From JAAYJS01 sp964346185 (GTDB lineage: Bacteria; Bacillota; Clostridia; Eubacteriales; Eubacteriaceae): DNA of 64,000 nucleotides. Positions 51,665 to 61,349 of the stretch are shown piece after piece. Position numbers and translations under genes: made by a program. Each line of letters starts with the position of its first letter. The stretch's first letter is position 1. The DNA lies in the NCBI GenBank assembly GCA_964346185.1, contig CAYFTR010000002.1, positions 1-64,000 of the forward strand, given 5' to 3'. Below the pieces are notes generated by a model that saw nothing but the letters and a program-made list of their open reading frames with translations, did not search any database and was not told where the DNA came from.

Positions 51665-53713
51665 CTAAGTTAATGTCATTTCCCGTATTTCCTCTTCAAA
51701 GTCGGTTATTAGGCAATCTTTATAAATCATATCTTCTTTTAAACCGCTCCGATACAGAGTTTCAGCCGTTTTTTTCGTCTTTTCGATTATCTCCAAATCT
51801 CTTAAAGGATCCAATGCGAAAAATCGCGGTAAACCGTGTTGTCTTGTGCCGAAATAATCGCCACTACCTCTAAGTTCAAAATCCTTTTCCGCTATTTTAA
51901 ACCCATCTTGAGTCTTCACCAAAACCTCCATGCGTTTTAGGGTATCTTCGTTTTGTGTGTCGGATAGTAAAATGCAATACGCCTGTGTCTCTCCTCTACC
52001 CACACGTCCCCGCAATTGGTGGAGCTGTGCCAACCCGAAACGTTCGGGACTTAAAATAACCATCACATCGGCATTTTTAACATCGATACCCACTTCGATA
52101 ATGGTGGTTGCCACCAAAACATCGATTTCTTTTTGCGTAAACCCTTCGATGACTTTGTTTTTTTCGTCGTTGTTCATTTGCCCGTGAAGCAAACCGATGC
52201 GACACTTTTGTCCTATTTTTTTATCAACTTCTTTATAAATGTTTAGAACATCCCGCACGTTTTTAACTCCTTCGGATTCTTCGATAAAGGGACAAACAAT
52301 GAACGCTTGAGATCCTTTCAATACCTGTTCCGTAATGAAGCCAAGAACCTTGCTCCAATATTTTTCTCTGTAAAAAAAGGTTTTAACGGGTTTTCGCCCC
52401 TTCGGTTTTTCTTTTATTTTTGAAATATGTAAGTCGCCGTACAGGATAAGTGCCAGTGTTCTGGGAATGGGGGTTGCACTCATAATTAACACATGTGGTG
52501 CCTCGCTGCCCTTTGTCGCCAGCCTTGCCCGTTGTTTTACGCCGAAGCGATGTTGTTCGTCGGTGACCACAAAGGCCAAATGATAAAACAAGGTCGCTTC
52601 TTGAATTAAAGCATGGGTACCGATGACAACGGAAATATCACCGTTTTGCAGCCCTTGCCTGACGGTGCGTTCCTCCTCCGAGTTTAATGTACCGGTCAAT
52701 AAACCGACACGAATGCCGAAAGGGTCCAATAAAGCCTTAAAGGTTTTGTAGTGCTGTCTCGCCAAAATATCTGTCGGTGCCATATAGGCACTTTGGTAAC
52801 CGTTAACAGCAACAAAAAAACAAGCAATAACGGCCAGAACTGTTTTGCCGCTGCCCACATCACCCTGAATGAGGCGATTCATCACTTGTCCGGATTTAAA
52901 ATCGGCGACGATATCTTCTAAGGCATCGCTTTGTCCTCGGGTTAAGGTGATAGGTAATCTGCGAACAAATTGTTCGATTTTTTCCCAACGGGAAAATTCA
53001 AAACTACTCTCCTGTAAATCCTGTTTTACATGCAATAGCCCCAAATGGATTTTTAGGGCCTCTTCCACCTTCAGACGCAGATATCCCTGTTCAATTTCGT
53101 CATTATTTTTCGGACGGTGAATGTATTGCAAAGCTTTGGAAAAACTTGGTAAGTTGAAAGCCTCAGCCAACCATAGGGGTGGCTCCGGCTGCAGGATTTG
53201 GTTGCTTTTTTTAATAAAATCGGCAATAGCGTTTTGAATTAAACTTTGGGGAACACCTTCTATTTTAGGGTATATCGGAGTCAACTCAAAAAAGTTCCCG
53301 GGCTCGGACTTTAAAGCACACTTCGGATTGACCATCGTGTAACGCCCTTTTTCCTTAAGTAATCGACCGTAACAATAGTAGGTTTTGCCGGGTTGTACAT
53401 TTTTAAGCATGTAGGGCTGATTATACCATGTCAGTTTGAGCATACCGTCAAATTCCGTACACCATGCCTGATAACCCGCAATTGAAAAGTTTCTTTTTGG
53501 GTAATAAGTGTAACCTTTGGACTGAATGTCAACGGTAACGGTTACTTTACCTTCGATTAATGTATGAGGCGAGTAAAACACACGCTTGTCCTCATATTGT
53601 CTAGGAAATAGAAAGAGCAAGTCTCTGACTGTATAAATTTGTTTTTTTGCCAATGCTTCAGCACGTTTGGATCCGATTCCTTTTAAAGCGGTCACCTTTT
53701 GATCCGGTTTCAT
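51665..53713 (-). CDS. recG: ATP-dependent DNA helicase RecG
   Basis: Branch-migration helicase for fork rescue and recombination. Of 682 residues, the N-terminal wedge (OB fold) starts with VTALKGIGSKRAEAL; helicase motifs are QGDVGSGKTVLA (I), TDEQHRFG (II, DEQH), MSATPIPRTLAL (III) and the C-terminal QLRGRVGRGETQAYC (VI). I start at MKPDQK because TGAGG is five bases before it; an ATG 15 bases upstream has no ribosome binding site. A strong terminator upstream separates it from fakA. Confidence 0.96.
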   Translation of the reverse strand: MKPDQKVTALKGIGSKRAEALAKKQIYTVRDLLFLFPRQYEDKRVFYSPHTLIEGKVTVTVDIQSKGYTYYPKRNFSIAGYQAWCTEFDGMLKLTWYNQPYMLKNVQPGKTYYCYGRLLKEKGRYTMVNPKCALKSEPGNFFELTPIYPKIEGVPQSLIQNAIADFIKKSNQILQPEPPLWLAEAFNLPSFSKALQYIHRPKNNDEIEQGYLRLKVEEALKIHLGLLHVKQDLQESSFEFSRWEKIEQFVRRLPITLTRGQSDALEDIVADFKSGQVMNRLIQGDVGSGKTVLAVIACFFVAVNGYQSAYMAPTDILARQHYKTFKALLDPFGIRVGLLTGTLNSEEERTVRQGLQNGDISVVIGTHALIQEATLFYHLAFVVTDEQHRFGVKQRARLATKGSEAPHVLIMSATPIPRTLALILYGDLHISKIKEKPKGRKPVKTFFYREKYWSKVLGFITEQVLKGSQAFIVCPFIEESEGVKNVRDVLNIYKEVDKKIGQKCRIGLLHGQMNNDEKNKVIEGFTQKEIDVLVATTIIEVGIDVKNADVMVILSPERFGLAQLHQLRGRVGRGETQAYCILLSDTQNEDTLKRMEVLVKTQDGFKIAEKDFELRGSGDYFGTRQHGLPRFFALDPLRDLEIIEKTKKTAETLYRSGLKEDMIYKDCLITDFEEEIREMTLT

Positions 53714-53745
53714 AATGGCCTCATTCATTTATATATTTTGGACAA

Positions 53746-53787
53746 AAGCCCACAATTTGAAGCGTTGTAACTTCAAATTGTGGGCTT
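53746..53787 (-). terminator. Terminator after fakA
   Basis: AAGCCCACAATTTGAAG (53746-53762) pairs with CTTCAAATTGTGGGCTT (53771-53787), a perfect 17-bp stem with an eight-base loop, then TTTTGTCC on the minus strand. It lies only 33 bases before recG. Confidence 0.9.
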
Positions 53788-53832
53788 AAAAACACTATAT
53801 GCTGTTCTGTTGGACGATTAAGCCTTGCGTGC

Positions 53833-55461
53833 TTATTCGACAGACAGTATGTAGTAATAAAGCGGTTGCCCGCCGTAAGTTATCTCGACATCGCATTCGT
53901 CATAAGTTTCTCTCAACACGTCAACAAAAGCATCGGCTTGTGTCTCCGTAATATCCTGCCCGTAATAAACGGAAATCAGTTCGGAGTCTTCATCGATCAT
54001 TTCTTCTATAACCGCTTTCGCAACATCTTCGACTACGGCACCGTTAGATATAATATTCCCCGCTGTAATACCGATAATATCGCCTTTTTTAATTTTCTTT
54101 TTATTTACTTTATTATCTCTGACCGCATAGGTTACTTCACCTGTTTTAACGGACTGTATTGCTTCTTCCATTTCTTCTACATTTTCCGTCATAGAAAGGT
54201 CGGGGTTAAAGGTTAGCATAGCCGTGACGCATTGAGGTAAGGTTTTAGTTGCAACCACGTAAATATTTTTTTCGGATATTTCCTTTGCCTGTTCCGCCGC
54301 CATAATAATATTGCTGTTATTGGGGAAAATAACAATTTCTTCGGTGTTGAGTTCATTAATCACTTTGAGAAAATCCTGGGTGCTGGGATTCATGGTTTGA
54401 CCGCCGGAGATTATTTTTGTCACACCGATTTTCGTCAACATATCGCTGATCCCCTCTCCGGGAGATACGGCAATAAAGGCGTAGGGTAAAGCCGGGTTGG
54501 TCTTGGTGTCATTTTCCATAAAGGATTCGCTTTGAACCATTTCTTTCATATTATCGACTTTCATACGAATGAGTGATCCGTAAGTTAAGCCTTTTTCAAA
54601 AGCGTCTCCGGGATGATCGGTGTGTAGATGTACTTTGACGATATCGCCTTCTTTAATTACTAAAACCGAATCACCGATACTTTCAAAATAATTTTTTAAT
54701 TCGTGTTCATCGGCCTCCGGAGCATTTTTAATTATAAATTCGGTACAATAAGCAAAGCCAATGTCTTCAGGGCGCATATGGGAGTCGTTCACCAGGCGGT
54801 CGCTATAATCTCTGTGAATCACCAACTGATCACCCTCCAACGGTTGACCGGTTAATGCTTTGTAAGCACCTTCCACAAGGTACATGAGTCCCTGACCACC
54901 GGAATCCACCACACCGGACTCTTTTAAAATCGGTAATAAATTCGGCGTATTTTTCAGGGAAGTCCATCCGCTATTCATTACGTCTTTAAAAAACAGATCC
55001 AATTCGCTATATGTTTCATAATTTTCCATGGCAAACTCGGACATTTCCCTAATAACAGTGAGGATAGTGCCTTCCGTCGGTTTCATCACCGCTTTGTACG
55101 CAACTTCCGCTGATGATTTTAATGCTAAGGCTAATCCCTGAATATCTAAAACTTTTTTGCCTTTACAACCGTCGGCAAAACCTCTAAGTATTTGGGACAA
55201 AATAACACCGGAGTTGCCCCGTGCACCGATTAACGCACCGGAAGATGCTGTTTTGGCAACGGAATACAGGTCTTCATGGTCGATTCTCAACATCTCCTGA
55301 ACCGAATTTTTAAAAGTCATGGACATATTGGTTCCCGTATCACCGTCCGGTACCGGGAAAACATTGAGCTCATTTACTATTGCTTTGTTGGCCTCTAAAT
55401 TGACCGCAGCAGATTTCAGCATATTAACTAAGCATTTGCTGTCAATTTTTTCCGTTTTCAT
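53833..55461 (-). CDS. fakA: DAK2-domain protein, fatty acid kinase FakA type
   Basis: A 542-residue protein: N-terminal DhaL-like kinase domain with NVFPVPDGDTGTNMSMTF (metal-binding aspartates, near 29-46) and SGALIGARGNSGVILSQIL, then a middle domain and a C-terminal region of the FakA/YloV family (residues about 330-540). With a FakB partner it phosphorylates fatty acids for phospholipid synthesis; no fakB is in this window. It follows asp23 after ten bases, the standard yloU-yloV order. GGAGGAG precedes the ATG. Confidence 0.92.
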   Translation of the reverse strand: MKTEKIDSKCLVNMLKSAAVNLEANKAIVNELNVFPVPDGDTGTNMSMTFKNSVQEMLRIDHEDLYSVAKTASSGALIGARGNSGVILSQILRGFADGCKGKKVLDIQGLALALKSSAEVAYKAVMKPTEGTILTVIREMSEFAMENYETYSELDLFFKDVMNSGWTSLKNTPNLLPILKESGVVDSGGQGLMYLVEGAYKALTGQPLEGDQLVIHRDYSDRLVNDSHMRPEDIGFAYCTEFIIKNAPEADEHELKNYFESIGDSVLVIKEGDIVKVHLHTDHPGDAFEKGLTYGSLIRMKVDNMKEMVQSESFMENDTKTNPALPYAFIAVSPGEGISDMLTKIGVTKIISGGQTMNPSTQDFLKVINELNTEEIVIFPNNSNIIMAAEQAKEISEKNIYVVATKTLPQCVTAMLTFNPDLSMTENVEEMEEAIQSVKTGEVTYAVRDNKVNKKKIKKGDIIGITAGNIISNGAVVEDVAKAVIEEMIDEDSELISVYYGQDITETQADAFVDVLRETYDECDVEITYGGQPLYYYILSVE

Positions 55462-55471
55462 AACTCCTCCA

Positions 55472-55816
55472 TTATAATCTGACGCTCACCACATTGACGC
55501 TGATGCGTTTAACCTTAAATCCGGTTTGTTTTTCTACACGATATTGAACCGTATCAATAATATTTTCCGCCACTGTAGAAATTTTTATTGCGTTCTCGAC
55601 AATAATAAAGAGTTCAATTACAATTTTATCGTCTTCAAATTCGATACCCACGCCTTTACTGTTATGTTCGGGGCTTAGTATTTCAATTAAACCGTCTTTT
55701 CCTCTTTTATGTGCCATACCGACCACACCGTAACAGGACGTAGTGGCATTCCCGGCTATATCCGCTATCGCTTTTTTGGATATTTCGATGTAACCCAAAG
55801 CGTTAGTTTTTCTCAT
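55472..55816 (-). CDS. Asp23/Gls24 family envelope stress protein
   Basis: A 114-residue Asp23 family protein: GYIEISKKAIADIAGNATTSCYGVVGM at the start (in parts), beta-rich middle and VEKQTGFKVKRISVNVV end. Homologues (YloU) gather at the membrane and are tied to cell-envelope stress. AAGGAG precedes the ATG at 55816; the frame upstream to 55831 lacks one. Promoter consensus is excellent and it heads the asp23-fakA unit. Confidence 0.93.
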   Translation of the reverse strand: MRKTNALGYIEISKKAIADIAGNATTSCYGVVGMAHKRGKDGLIEILSPEHNSKGVGIEFEDDKIVIELFIIVENAIKISTVAENIIDTVQYRVEKQTGFKVKRISVNVVSVRL

Positions 55817-55846
55817 TTCGATCTCCTTCATATACGAGCTTCTACT

Positions 55847-55875
55847 ATTTTACATAACTTTTCTGATATTGTCAA
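55847..55875 (-). promoter_or_regulatory. Sigma-A promoter of asp23-fakA
   Basis: On the minus strand TTGACA (55870-55875), 17 bases, TAAAAT (55847-55852), about 30 bases before the asp23 start. Confidence 0.85.
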
Positions 55876-55883
55876 AATGTCTG

Positions 55884-55913
55884 TTGCATTTTTACATTTT
55901 TTTATGTTATAAT
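55884..55913 (+). promoter_or_regulatory. Promoter of rpmB
   Basis: TTGCAT (55884-55889), 18 bases, TATAAT (55908-55913), 40 bases before the rpmB start; divergent from the asp23 promoter. Confidence 0.78.
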
Positions 55914-55953
55914 ATACCCTGTTTTAAAAGAGTATCATAAGCGAGGTGAAAAC

Positions 55954-56142
55954 ATGTCAAAAGAATGCTTTGTATGCCATAAAAGTGTCTCCTCCGGTAA
56001 TGCCGTGTCTCACTCTAACAGACATAGCAAACGCGTATGGAAACCGAATTTACAAAAAATCAGAATTTTAGTGAATGGTAAATCTCAAAGAAAAAATGTT
56101 TGCACGAACTGCATTCGTTCGGGCAGAGTGGAACGTGCTTAA
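55954..56142 (+). CDS. rpmB: Ribosomal protein bL28
   Basis: A 62-residue ribosomal protein of the large subunit. CFVCHKSVSSGNAVSHSNRHSKRVW and the end KNVCTNCIRSG give two CxxC pairs, so this is the zinc-binding (C+) form. GAGGTG precedes the ATG. It is monocistronic and divergent from asp23-fakA, the usual Firmicute arrangement. Confidence 0.97.
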   Translation: MSKECFVCHKSVSSGNAVSHSNRHSKRVWKPNLQKIRILVNGKSQRKNVCTNCIRSGRVERA

Positions 56143-56163
56143 GGCTACGTGCCAATTCGAATA

Positions 56164-56222
56164 AAAAATACCCTAAAAACAACTCACCGTATTGTACGAA
56201 GAATTGTTTTTAGGGTATTTTT
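56164..56222. terminator. Bidirectional terminator between rpmB and thiN
   Basis: AAAAATACCCTAAAAACAA / TTGTTTTTAGGGTATTTTT, about 19 bp, with a 21-base loop, flanked by A and T runs. Confidence 0.9.
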
Positions 56223-56252
56223 ATATTGTATGCCGATTTTTAAATCACTTAT

Positions 56253-56906
56253 TTATAATAAATCCGACACGATAACCACCATCAGCACCCCTTGTAACAC
56301 GGTGATGCTTTGTTCGGATTGACTTGTTACATTACTGATACCGTAACCGGGGTTACTTAAATAAAGGGTAGCATTTGTTAACGGGTATCGAAATCCCTTC
56401 AGGCTTACGCCTTCACAAATACTGCTAAAAGAAAGTACCGAAAGGGTTGTTCCTTTCGGTAAATTTAAATGTAACACCTTGTCTACCAATATAATACGTT
56501 GTTTCGCATTGATAATAACCGCCGGGATTTGTTTTGCGAGCAATTCATTCAACAGCAACAAATTGCCGTAGCTATGATCGAAACGTGTTCCGATACCGCC
56601 GTAAATATCAATCGCTTCGGCACCTTCTGCCAATGCGAGACGAACGGCCAATTGGGTATCGGTTTCGCCCTTATCTGTCGGATAGGTATGTACGTCTACA
56701 TTTTTTTGTTGAAAGTAAGCTTTCGTTTGAGGAGCAATAGAGTCTAAATCTCCGATAATCAGATCCGGCATACAGCCGATTCGGTACAAAAAATCGCATC
56801 CGCCGTCTACGCCGATTATTTTATCGTAAGCTGTTTGCTTGAAGATTTTTTTTATTTTATTTTTTTTGCCGTAATGACCATTTGTAAAAATGGCAACTCT
56901 TTTCAA
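56253..56906 (-). CDS. thiN: Thiamine pyrophosphokinase
   Basis: Transfers pyrophosphate from ATP to thiamine, giving the active cofactor. Of 217 residues, the N-terminal catalytic domain has GVDGGCDFLY, DLIIGDLDSIAP and YPTDKGETDTQLAV (acidic metal-binding motifs), GGIGTRFDHSYGNL, and the C-terminal small beta domain includes SVLSFSSICEGVSLKGFRYP. It overlaps rsgA by four bases (ATGA). The ribulose-phosphate epimerase often placed between rsgA and thiN in Firmicutes is absent. Confidence 0.94.
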   Translation of the reverse strand: MKRVAIFTNGHYGKKNKIKKIFKQTAYDKIIGVDGGCDFLYRIGCMPDLIIGDLDSIAPQTKAYFQQKNVDVHTYPTDKGETDTQLAVRLALAEGAEAIDIYGGIGTRFDHSYGNLLLLNELLAKQIPAVIINAKQRIILVDKVLHLNLPKGTTLSVLSFSSICEGVSLKGFRYPLTNATLYLSNPGYGISNVTSQSEQSITVLQGVLMVVIVSDLL

Positions 56907-57793
56907 TACTTGTTCTCCGTTTTTTTTAGTAACTCTAAATAAGCGTGATAACGTTGAGAAGATATTTCGCTTCTTTCCAATTGTTTTTTAACTGCACAAC
57001 GAGGTTCATTTAAGTGAACACAATCGTTGAATTTACAACCGTCGTTATCGAATTCTTTAAAATAATATTTTAAAATATCCCTCTCTATGAACGCTCCCAG
57101 TTCTATGGAAGTAAAACCCGGTGTGTCAACAACTGCACCGCCCGCCCCCAAGGGTATCAGCTCCACATGTCTGGTAGTATGCCGTCCTCGCAACGCTTTT
57201 TTACTGATTTCTCCGATTTCCATTTGTGCTTCGGGAATCATCGCATTAATTAAAGTGGATTTACCTGTTCCTGAAGGACCGGCTAAAAATGATATCTTAC
57301 CAACGAGACGTTCTTTTATTTCATCAACAACAGATTGTCTTTTCTCATTGAAACCCAAAAGAAACACGGGATAGTCGGTGGCGTAAAGGTAGTTTTTCAT
57401 TTTGTTGATGTTTTTTTCCGTCGCCAAATCTACTTTTGTAAAACATAATATGACTTCGACTTCATTATATTCGCATTGTACTAAAAGTTTTGTCAATACT
57501 TCCATGTTCGGTGGCGGATTGTTGACAGAAAACACCAAAACCGCCGTGTCAACATTGGCAACCGGCGGACGTACAAAATAGTTGCTTCTTTCTTCGATTT
57601 CTTCTATAACATAATGACCGTCTTCTTCTTTATTTACAATGACCTTATCTCCGATAGCCGGTGTTACACCTTTAATCCGCAATAATCCTCTTAACGAACA
57701 TTGCAGAGTTTCATTAAAATCGGAGGATTTTACATCATAAAACCCTCCGATACCTTTCGTAATAAAGCCTTTAATTTTATTTCCGTTCATCAT
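56903..57793 (-). CDS. rsgA: Ribosome small subunit-dependent GTPase RsgA
   Basis: Circularly permuted GTPase that checks late 30S assembly. Of 296 residues: N-terminal OB domain, then G4 (FTKVDL), G1 AGPSGTGKSTLIN, G3 DTPGFTS in permuted order, and the zinc motif CKFNDCVHLNEPRC at the C-terminal side. Coupled to thiN by a four-base overlap and six bases downstream of prkC. Confidence 0.96.
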   Translation of the reverse strand: MMNGNKIKGFITKGIGGFYDVKSSDFNETLQCSLRGLLRIKGVTPAIGDKVIVNKEEDGHYVIEEIEERSNYFVRPPVANVDTAVLVFSVNNPPPNMEVLTKLLVQCEYNEVEVILCFTKVDLATEKNINKMKNYLYATDYPVFLLGFNEKRQSVVDEIKERLVGKISFLAGPSGTGKSTLINAMIPEAQMEIGEISKKALRGRHTTRHVELIPLGAGGAVVDTPGFTSIELGAFIERDILKYYFKEFDNDGCKFNDCVHLNEPRCAVKKQLERSEISSQRYHAYLELLKKTENKY

Positions 57794-57798
57794 TTTGT

Positions 57799-59583
57799 TT
57801 ACGGTTCCTCTTGGGGTTGTTCCGGTGTTGCAGGTTCGGATGTCGGGGGATCTTCCGTTCTGTTATCTCTAAAAATAATATCGGTTTTTTTCGGTTTACC
57901 CGTCGACACGACAAAGTTGACGGCCGTTCGGCTTTCTATCTCTGTACCCTCAGCAGGGCTTTGGGAGATAACCAATCCGGCTGCATAAAAATCGCTCTCC
58001 GCCGTTGTAATGGTTCCGACCGTTAAACCGTTGTTACTGATTCGTGCCCGTGCATCGGCTTCAGTTAAACCGACGATACCGGGTACAACAACCAGATCTT
58101 TACCCTTAGATATAAACAAAGTCACCTTGGTGCCTTCCGGTACCGAGGTACCGACAGAAGGACTGATGCCATAAGCCATACCCGATTCCACGTTACTGTT
58201 GTGTTCTCTTTCAATCTTTTCGATCATTAAATGGGCACTTTCAATGATACGAATCGCTTCGCTTTCTTTATAACCGCGAACATCGGGAATTTCAACGTTT
58301 TTAACACCTTTCGATACGGTTACACGAACACTCTTGCCTTTCGTTGTTTCTTTTCCCGATTCCGGGTTTTGGCTGATAATATGCCCGGCTTCTATGTTGG
58401 GATCGTTGACTTCTTTTTCGATCTCCAACACCAAACCTAAATCGGAGAGTTCTTTTTGTGCCTCTTCCATACTTTTATTGTTGAGATCGGGGACAACAAT
58501 CCTCTTTAAAAACACAGTGTTCAGAAGAACACCTGTTAATATCGCTAAAATAACTAATCCGAAAACAAATCCCAAAATATTATTGCGACGTTTTTTTCGT
58601 TTTGCCTGAATAAAATCTTCGTCCAGAGTATCGTCGTAATCGGATTCGTACATCGGGTGTTCACCGGCCGGTACGACCGTAAATACACCGTTACTACCGT
58701 TAACGGAACTTTGCATGCTGTTTTGTGCCGCTACCGCCGTCGATACGCCAAGTATGTCGGTATTGACATCTTCCTTAATTTTTGTCAAATCCTCTATGAG
58801 TTCGTCCATACTTTGATAACGATCTTCGGTTTTTTTCTGCGTTAATTTAACAACAACATCGTTAACGGAGTCCGGTATTTCGGAACGCAACTCTTTAGGG
58901 GGGATCAATTGATCCTGTATGTGTTTGATGGCGATGGTTACGGTACTTTCTTCATCAAAGGGTAACTCTCCGGTTAAAAGTTCATAAAACATAATTCCTA
59001 AAGAATACAAATCCGAACGTTCGTCCACAAAGGAACCCCTGGCCTGTTCCGGTGATATATAGTGTACGGAACCCATGGTTTGGTTGGTCATGGTAACAGT
59101 AGAGCTTGTAATGGCACGGGCTATACCGAAATCCGCCACCTTAGGAATATTGTCCTTTGTCAATAAGATATTATGAGGTTTAATATCTCTGTGAATAATT
59201 TTGTTTTCATGGGCACAGCTCAATGCTTCCGCTATAAGAATAATAAAATCGATGGCTTCCAGATAATCCAAGTGACCTTTTTGATTCAGGTATTGTTTTA
59301 AGGTGATGCCGTCGACATATTCCATAATGATAAAATAAATATCTTCCTCAACCCCGACATCGTAAATAGAAACAATATTGGGGTGAGTTAAGGCCGCAGC
59401 CGCTTGGGATTCGCGGTCAAATTTTTTTATAAATTGTTCGTTTTCCGTGTATTCTTCTCTTAAAACTTTAATCGCAACACAACGATTCAGTTTTGTATCC
59501 ATAGCTTTATAAACATAAGCCATGCCGCCGCGACCGATCAGTTCCAGGATTTCATAGCGATCGTTTAATACTCTATTGATCAT
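57799..59583 (-). CDS. prkC: PASTA-domain serine/threonine protein kinase PrkC
   Basis: Membrane kinase that senses peptidoglycan fragments. A 594-residue protein: kinase domain with GRGGMAYVYKA (18-28), invariant lysine in AIKVLR, HRDIKPHN, DFGIARA and the activation loop; juxtamembrane basic patch KRKKRRNN; membrane helix near 335-357; three extracellular PASTA repeats (each opening V-x-V/I-P-D/G), and a proline- and threonine-rich end. The frame is open upstream to 59697 but that part lies inside the phosphatase gene; MINRVLNDRYEIL is the family start. It overlaps prpC by eleven bases. Confidence 0.96.
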   Translation of the reverse strand: MINRVLNDRYEILELIGRGGMAYVYKAMDTKLNRCVAIKVLREEYTENEQFIKKFDRESQAAAALTHPNIVSIYDVGVEEDIYFIIMEYVDGITLKQYLNQKGHLDYLEAIDFIILIAEALSCAHENKIIHRDIKPHNILLTKDNIPKVADFGIARAITSSTVTMTNQTMGSVHYISPEQARGSFVDERSDLYSLGIMFYELLTGELPFDEESTVTIAIKHIQDQLIPPKELRSEIPDSVNDVVVKLTQKKTEDRYQSMDELIEDLTKIKEDVNTDILGVSTAVAAQNSMQSSVNGSNGVFTVVPAGEHPMYESDYDDTLDEDFIQAKRKKRRNNILGFVFGLVILAILTGVLLNTVFLKRIVVPDLNNKSMEEAQKELSDLGLVLEIEKEVNDPNIEAGHIISQNPESGKETTKGKSVRVTVSKGVKNVEIPDVRGYKESEAIRIIESAHLMIEKIEREHNSNVESGMAYGISPSVGTSVPEGTKVTLFISKGKDLVVVPGIVGLTEADARARISNNGLTVGTITTAESDFYAAGLVISQSPAEGTEIESRTAVNFVVSTGKPKKTDIIFRDNRTEDPPTSEPATPEQPQEEP

Positions 59584-60319
59584 CGGTGGTAGCCCCTTTC
59601 TCGGTAAACAATACAACGGTAATATTGTCGGTACCGCCGTTATCGTTCGCTTCGTTGATGAGGTTTTTAGCCGATGTTTCCAGGTCGTCTTGAACAATCA
59701 GCTCTTGAATTCGGTTTTCCGATACCATATTATATAAACCGTCGGTGCAAAGCATGATGGTATCTTCATCCGTTAATTGGTAGCAATAAAAATCCGTTTT
59801 TACCACTTTGTCCGTTCCCAATGCACGGGTAATTACATTTTTTTGAGGATGTGTCATTGCTTCCCGATCGGAAATACGCCCTTCATCGATAAGTATCTGT
59901 ACTAAAGAATGGTCCTTTGTCAGCTGGGCCATACCGTCTTTATTTACACGATAAGCCCTACTGTCGCCAATGTGAACCAGGCACATGTTGTTTTCGCAAA
60001 CAAGTGCCATTGTCAGGGTTGTTGCCATTCCTGCGTATTCCCTGTCGGTACGAGCGAAGCTTAAAATTTCATTGTTTATTTTCGATACAAAATTTTGCAA
60101 TTCTTCTTTTGAAAACAAATCGTCCAGTTTGCATATATTTTGTTTGATATAGTCGACAGCCATACTGCTGGCAATATCTCCGGAGCGATGACCGCCGAGA
60201 CCGTCGGCTACTACAAAGATATAATATTCTTTTTTTTCACATTCGACGGTTGCCGCAAGACAGGCATCTTGGTTGATTTTTCTTTGTATCCCCACATGGG
60301 AGGAATATGCACAATTCAT
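59573..60319 (-). CDS. prpC: PP2C-type serine/threonine phosphatase
   Basis: Metal-dependent phosphatase that opposes PrkC. Of 248 residues: NQDACLA (first metal aspartate), VADGLGGHRSGDIASSMAV, LVHIGDSRAYRV, TDGLYNMV and DNGGTDNITVVLF are all intact. The ATG is followed by NCAYSSHVGIQRKINQD, the usual start. It ends inside prkC (eleven-base overlap) and begins seven bases after rlmN. Confidence 0.96.
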   Translation of the reverse strand: MNCAYSSHVGIQRKINQDACLAATVECEKKEYYIFVVADGLGGHRSGDIASSMAVDYIKQNICKLDDLFSKEELQNFVSKINNEILSFARTDREYAGMATTLTMALVCENNMCLVHIGDSRAYRVNKDGMAQLTKDHSLVQILIDEGRISDREAMTHPQKNVITRALGTDKVVKTDFYCYQLTDEDTIMLCTDGLYNMVSENRIQELIVQDDLETSAKNLINEANDNGGTDNITVVLFTEKGATTDDQ

Positions 60320-60326
60320 CGGAGAA

Positions 60327-61349
60327 TCACCTCGTTAACACTTTGTGTCGTAATTGGCCACAAGCCGCATCGATTTTTTTACCTATAATCCTTCTAATTG
60401 TACAGTTTAATCCGCGTTTTTTCAACTCAAGGGCAAACTTTTTTACAATTGGACTCCTCTTGTATACACTTTCTTCCACCGGATTCAGTGGAATTAAATT
60501 AATATGTATCGGTACCCGTTGTCCGATTTCAACTAAAGCCTCTACTTCTCTAAGGCTGTCGTTGACGCCTTCAATCAAAGCGTATTCAAAGGTTATTCGT
60601 CTACCTGTTTTTTCAAAATAATAACGACAGGCTTCGATCAGGTCGTCGAGCGGATAGGCTTTTGCAACCGGCATTATTGCTTGCCGATTAAAATCGACGG
60701 GATGATGCAAGGATACGGCTAAATTAATTTGCAGGTTTTCTTCTGCCAGGTCATAGATTTGCGGGACCAAACCGCAGGTCGATAAAGTGATGTGACGTTG
60801 TCCGATACCCCAGGCATCGTTTAGTAAACGGATAAACCCCAATGCGTGATTGTAATTATCCAAGGGTTCACCGATACCCATCATCACCACATTAGCAACC
60901 CGCTTGCCGGAAGCTTCTTCCGCCAACGCAACCTGAGAGAGCATTTCTCCCGGGGTCAGGTTGCGCACCAAACCCTTACGGGTAGAGGCACAAAATGTAC
61001 ATCCCATACGACACCCCACTTGTGTAGAAACACACAGACTCATTCCGTGGCGGTAGGCCATTAAAACACATTCCACGGTTTGTCCGTCTTTGAATTCAAC
61101 CAGATACTTAGAGATGCCTTCATCTTTTTGTTCTTGAATAATGTTCCCTCGATCGATAGTGTAGGATCGAGTCAGACGTTCTTTAAAATGAGTAGGCAAA
61201 CCTTTTATTTGAGTAATGTCCTTTATTTTTTGTTGATACATCCCCTCATAAAGTTGCTGACCTCGAAATTTTTTTTCGCCATGGTCGAGGGCCAATTGTT
61301 GCAAGCGCTTTAATGGCCACCCAAATATGTTTTTTGTTTCTAAAACCAT
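60327..61349 (-). CDS. rlmN: 23S rRNA (adenine2503-C2) / tRNA (A37) methyltransferase RlmN
   Basis: Radical SAM enzyme that methylates A2503 of 23S rRNA and A37 of some tRNAs. Of 340 residues, the cluster motif is GCRMGCTFCAST, the methyl-carrying cysteine is near the C-terminus (NCTIRRIIGKKIDAACGQL has two), and GIGEPLDNYNH and TLSTCGLVP are conserved. It overlaps rsmB by ten bases. Confidence 0.96.
   Translation of the reverse strand: MVLETKNIFGWPLKRLQQLALDHGEKKFRGQQLYEGMYQQKIKDITQIKGLPTHFKERLTRSYTIDRGNIIQEQKDEGISKYLVEFKDGQTVECVLMAYRHGMSLCVSTQVGCRMGCTFCASTRKGLVRNLTPGEMLSQVALAEEASGKRVANVVMMGIGEPLDNYNHALGFIRLLNDAWGIGQRHITLSTCGLVPQIYDLAEENLQINLAVSLHHPVDFNRQAIMPVAKAYPLDDLIEACRYYFEKTGRRITFEYALIEGVNDSLREVEALVEIGQRVPIHINLIPLNPVEESVYKRSPIVKKFALELKKRGLNCTIRRIIGKKIDAACGQLRHKVLTR

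Noticed and set aside
57799..59697. Long reading of prkC beginning at 59697
   Set aside because: The extra 38 residues read through the phosphatase gene in another frame; kinase homologues start at MINRVLNDRYEIL.
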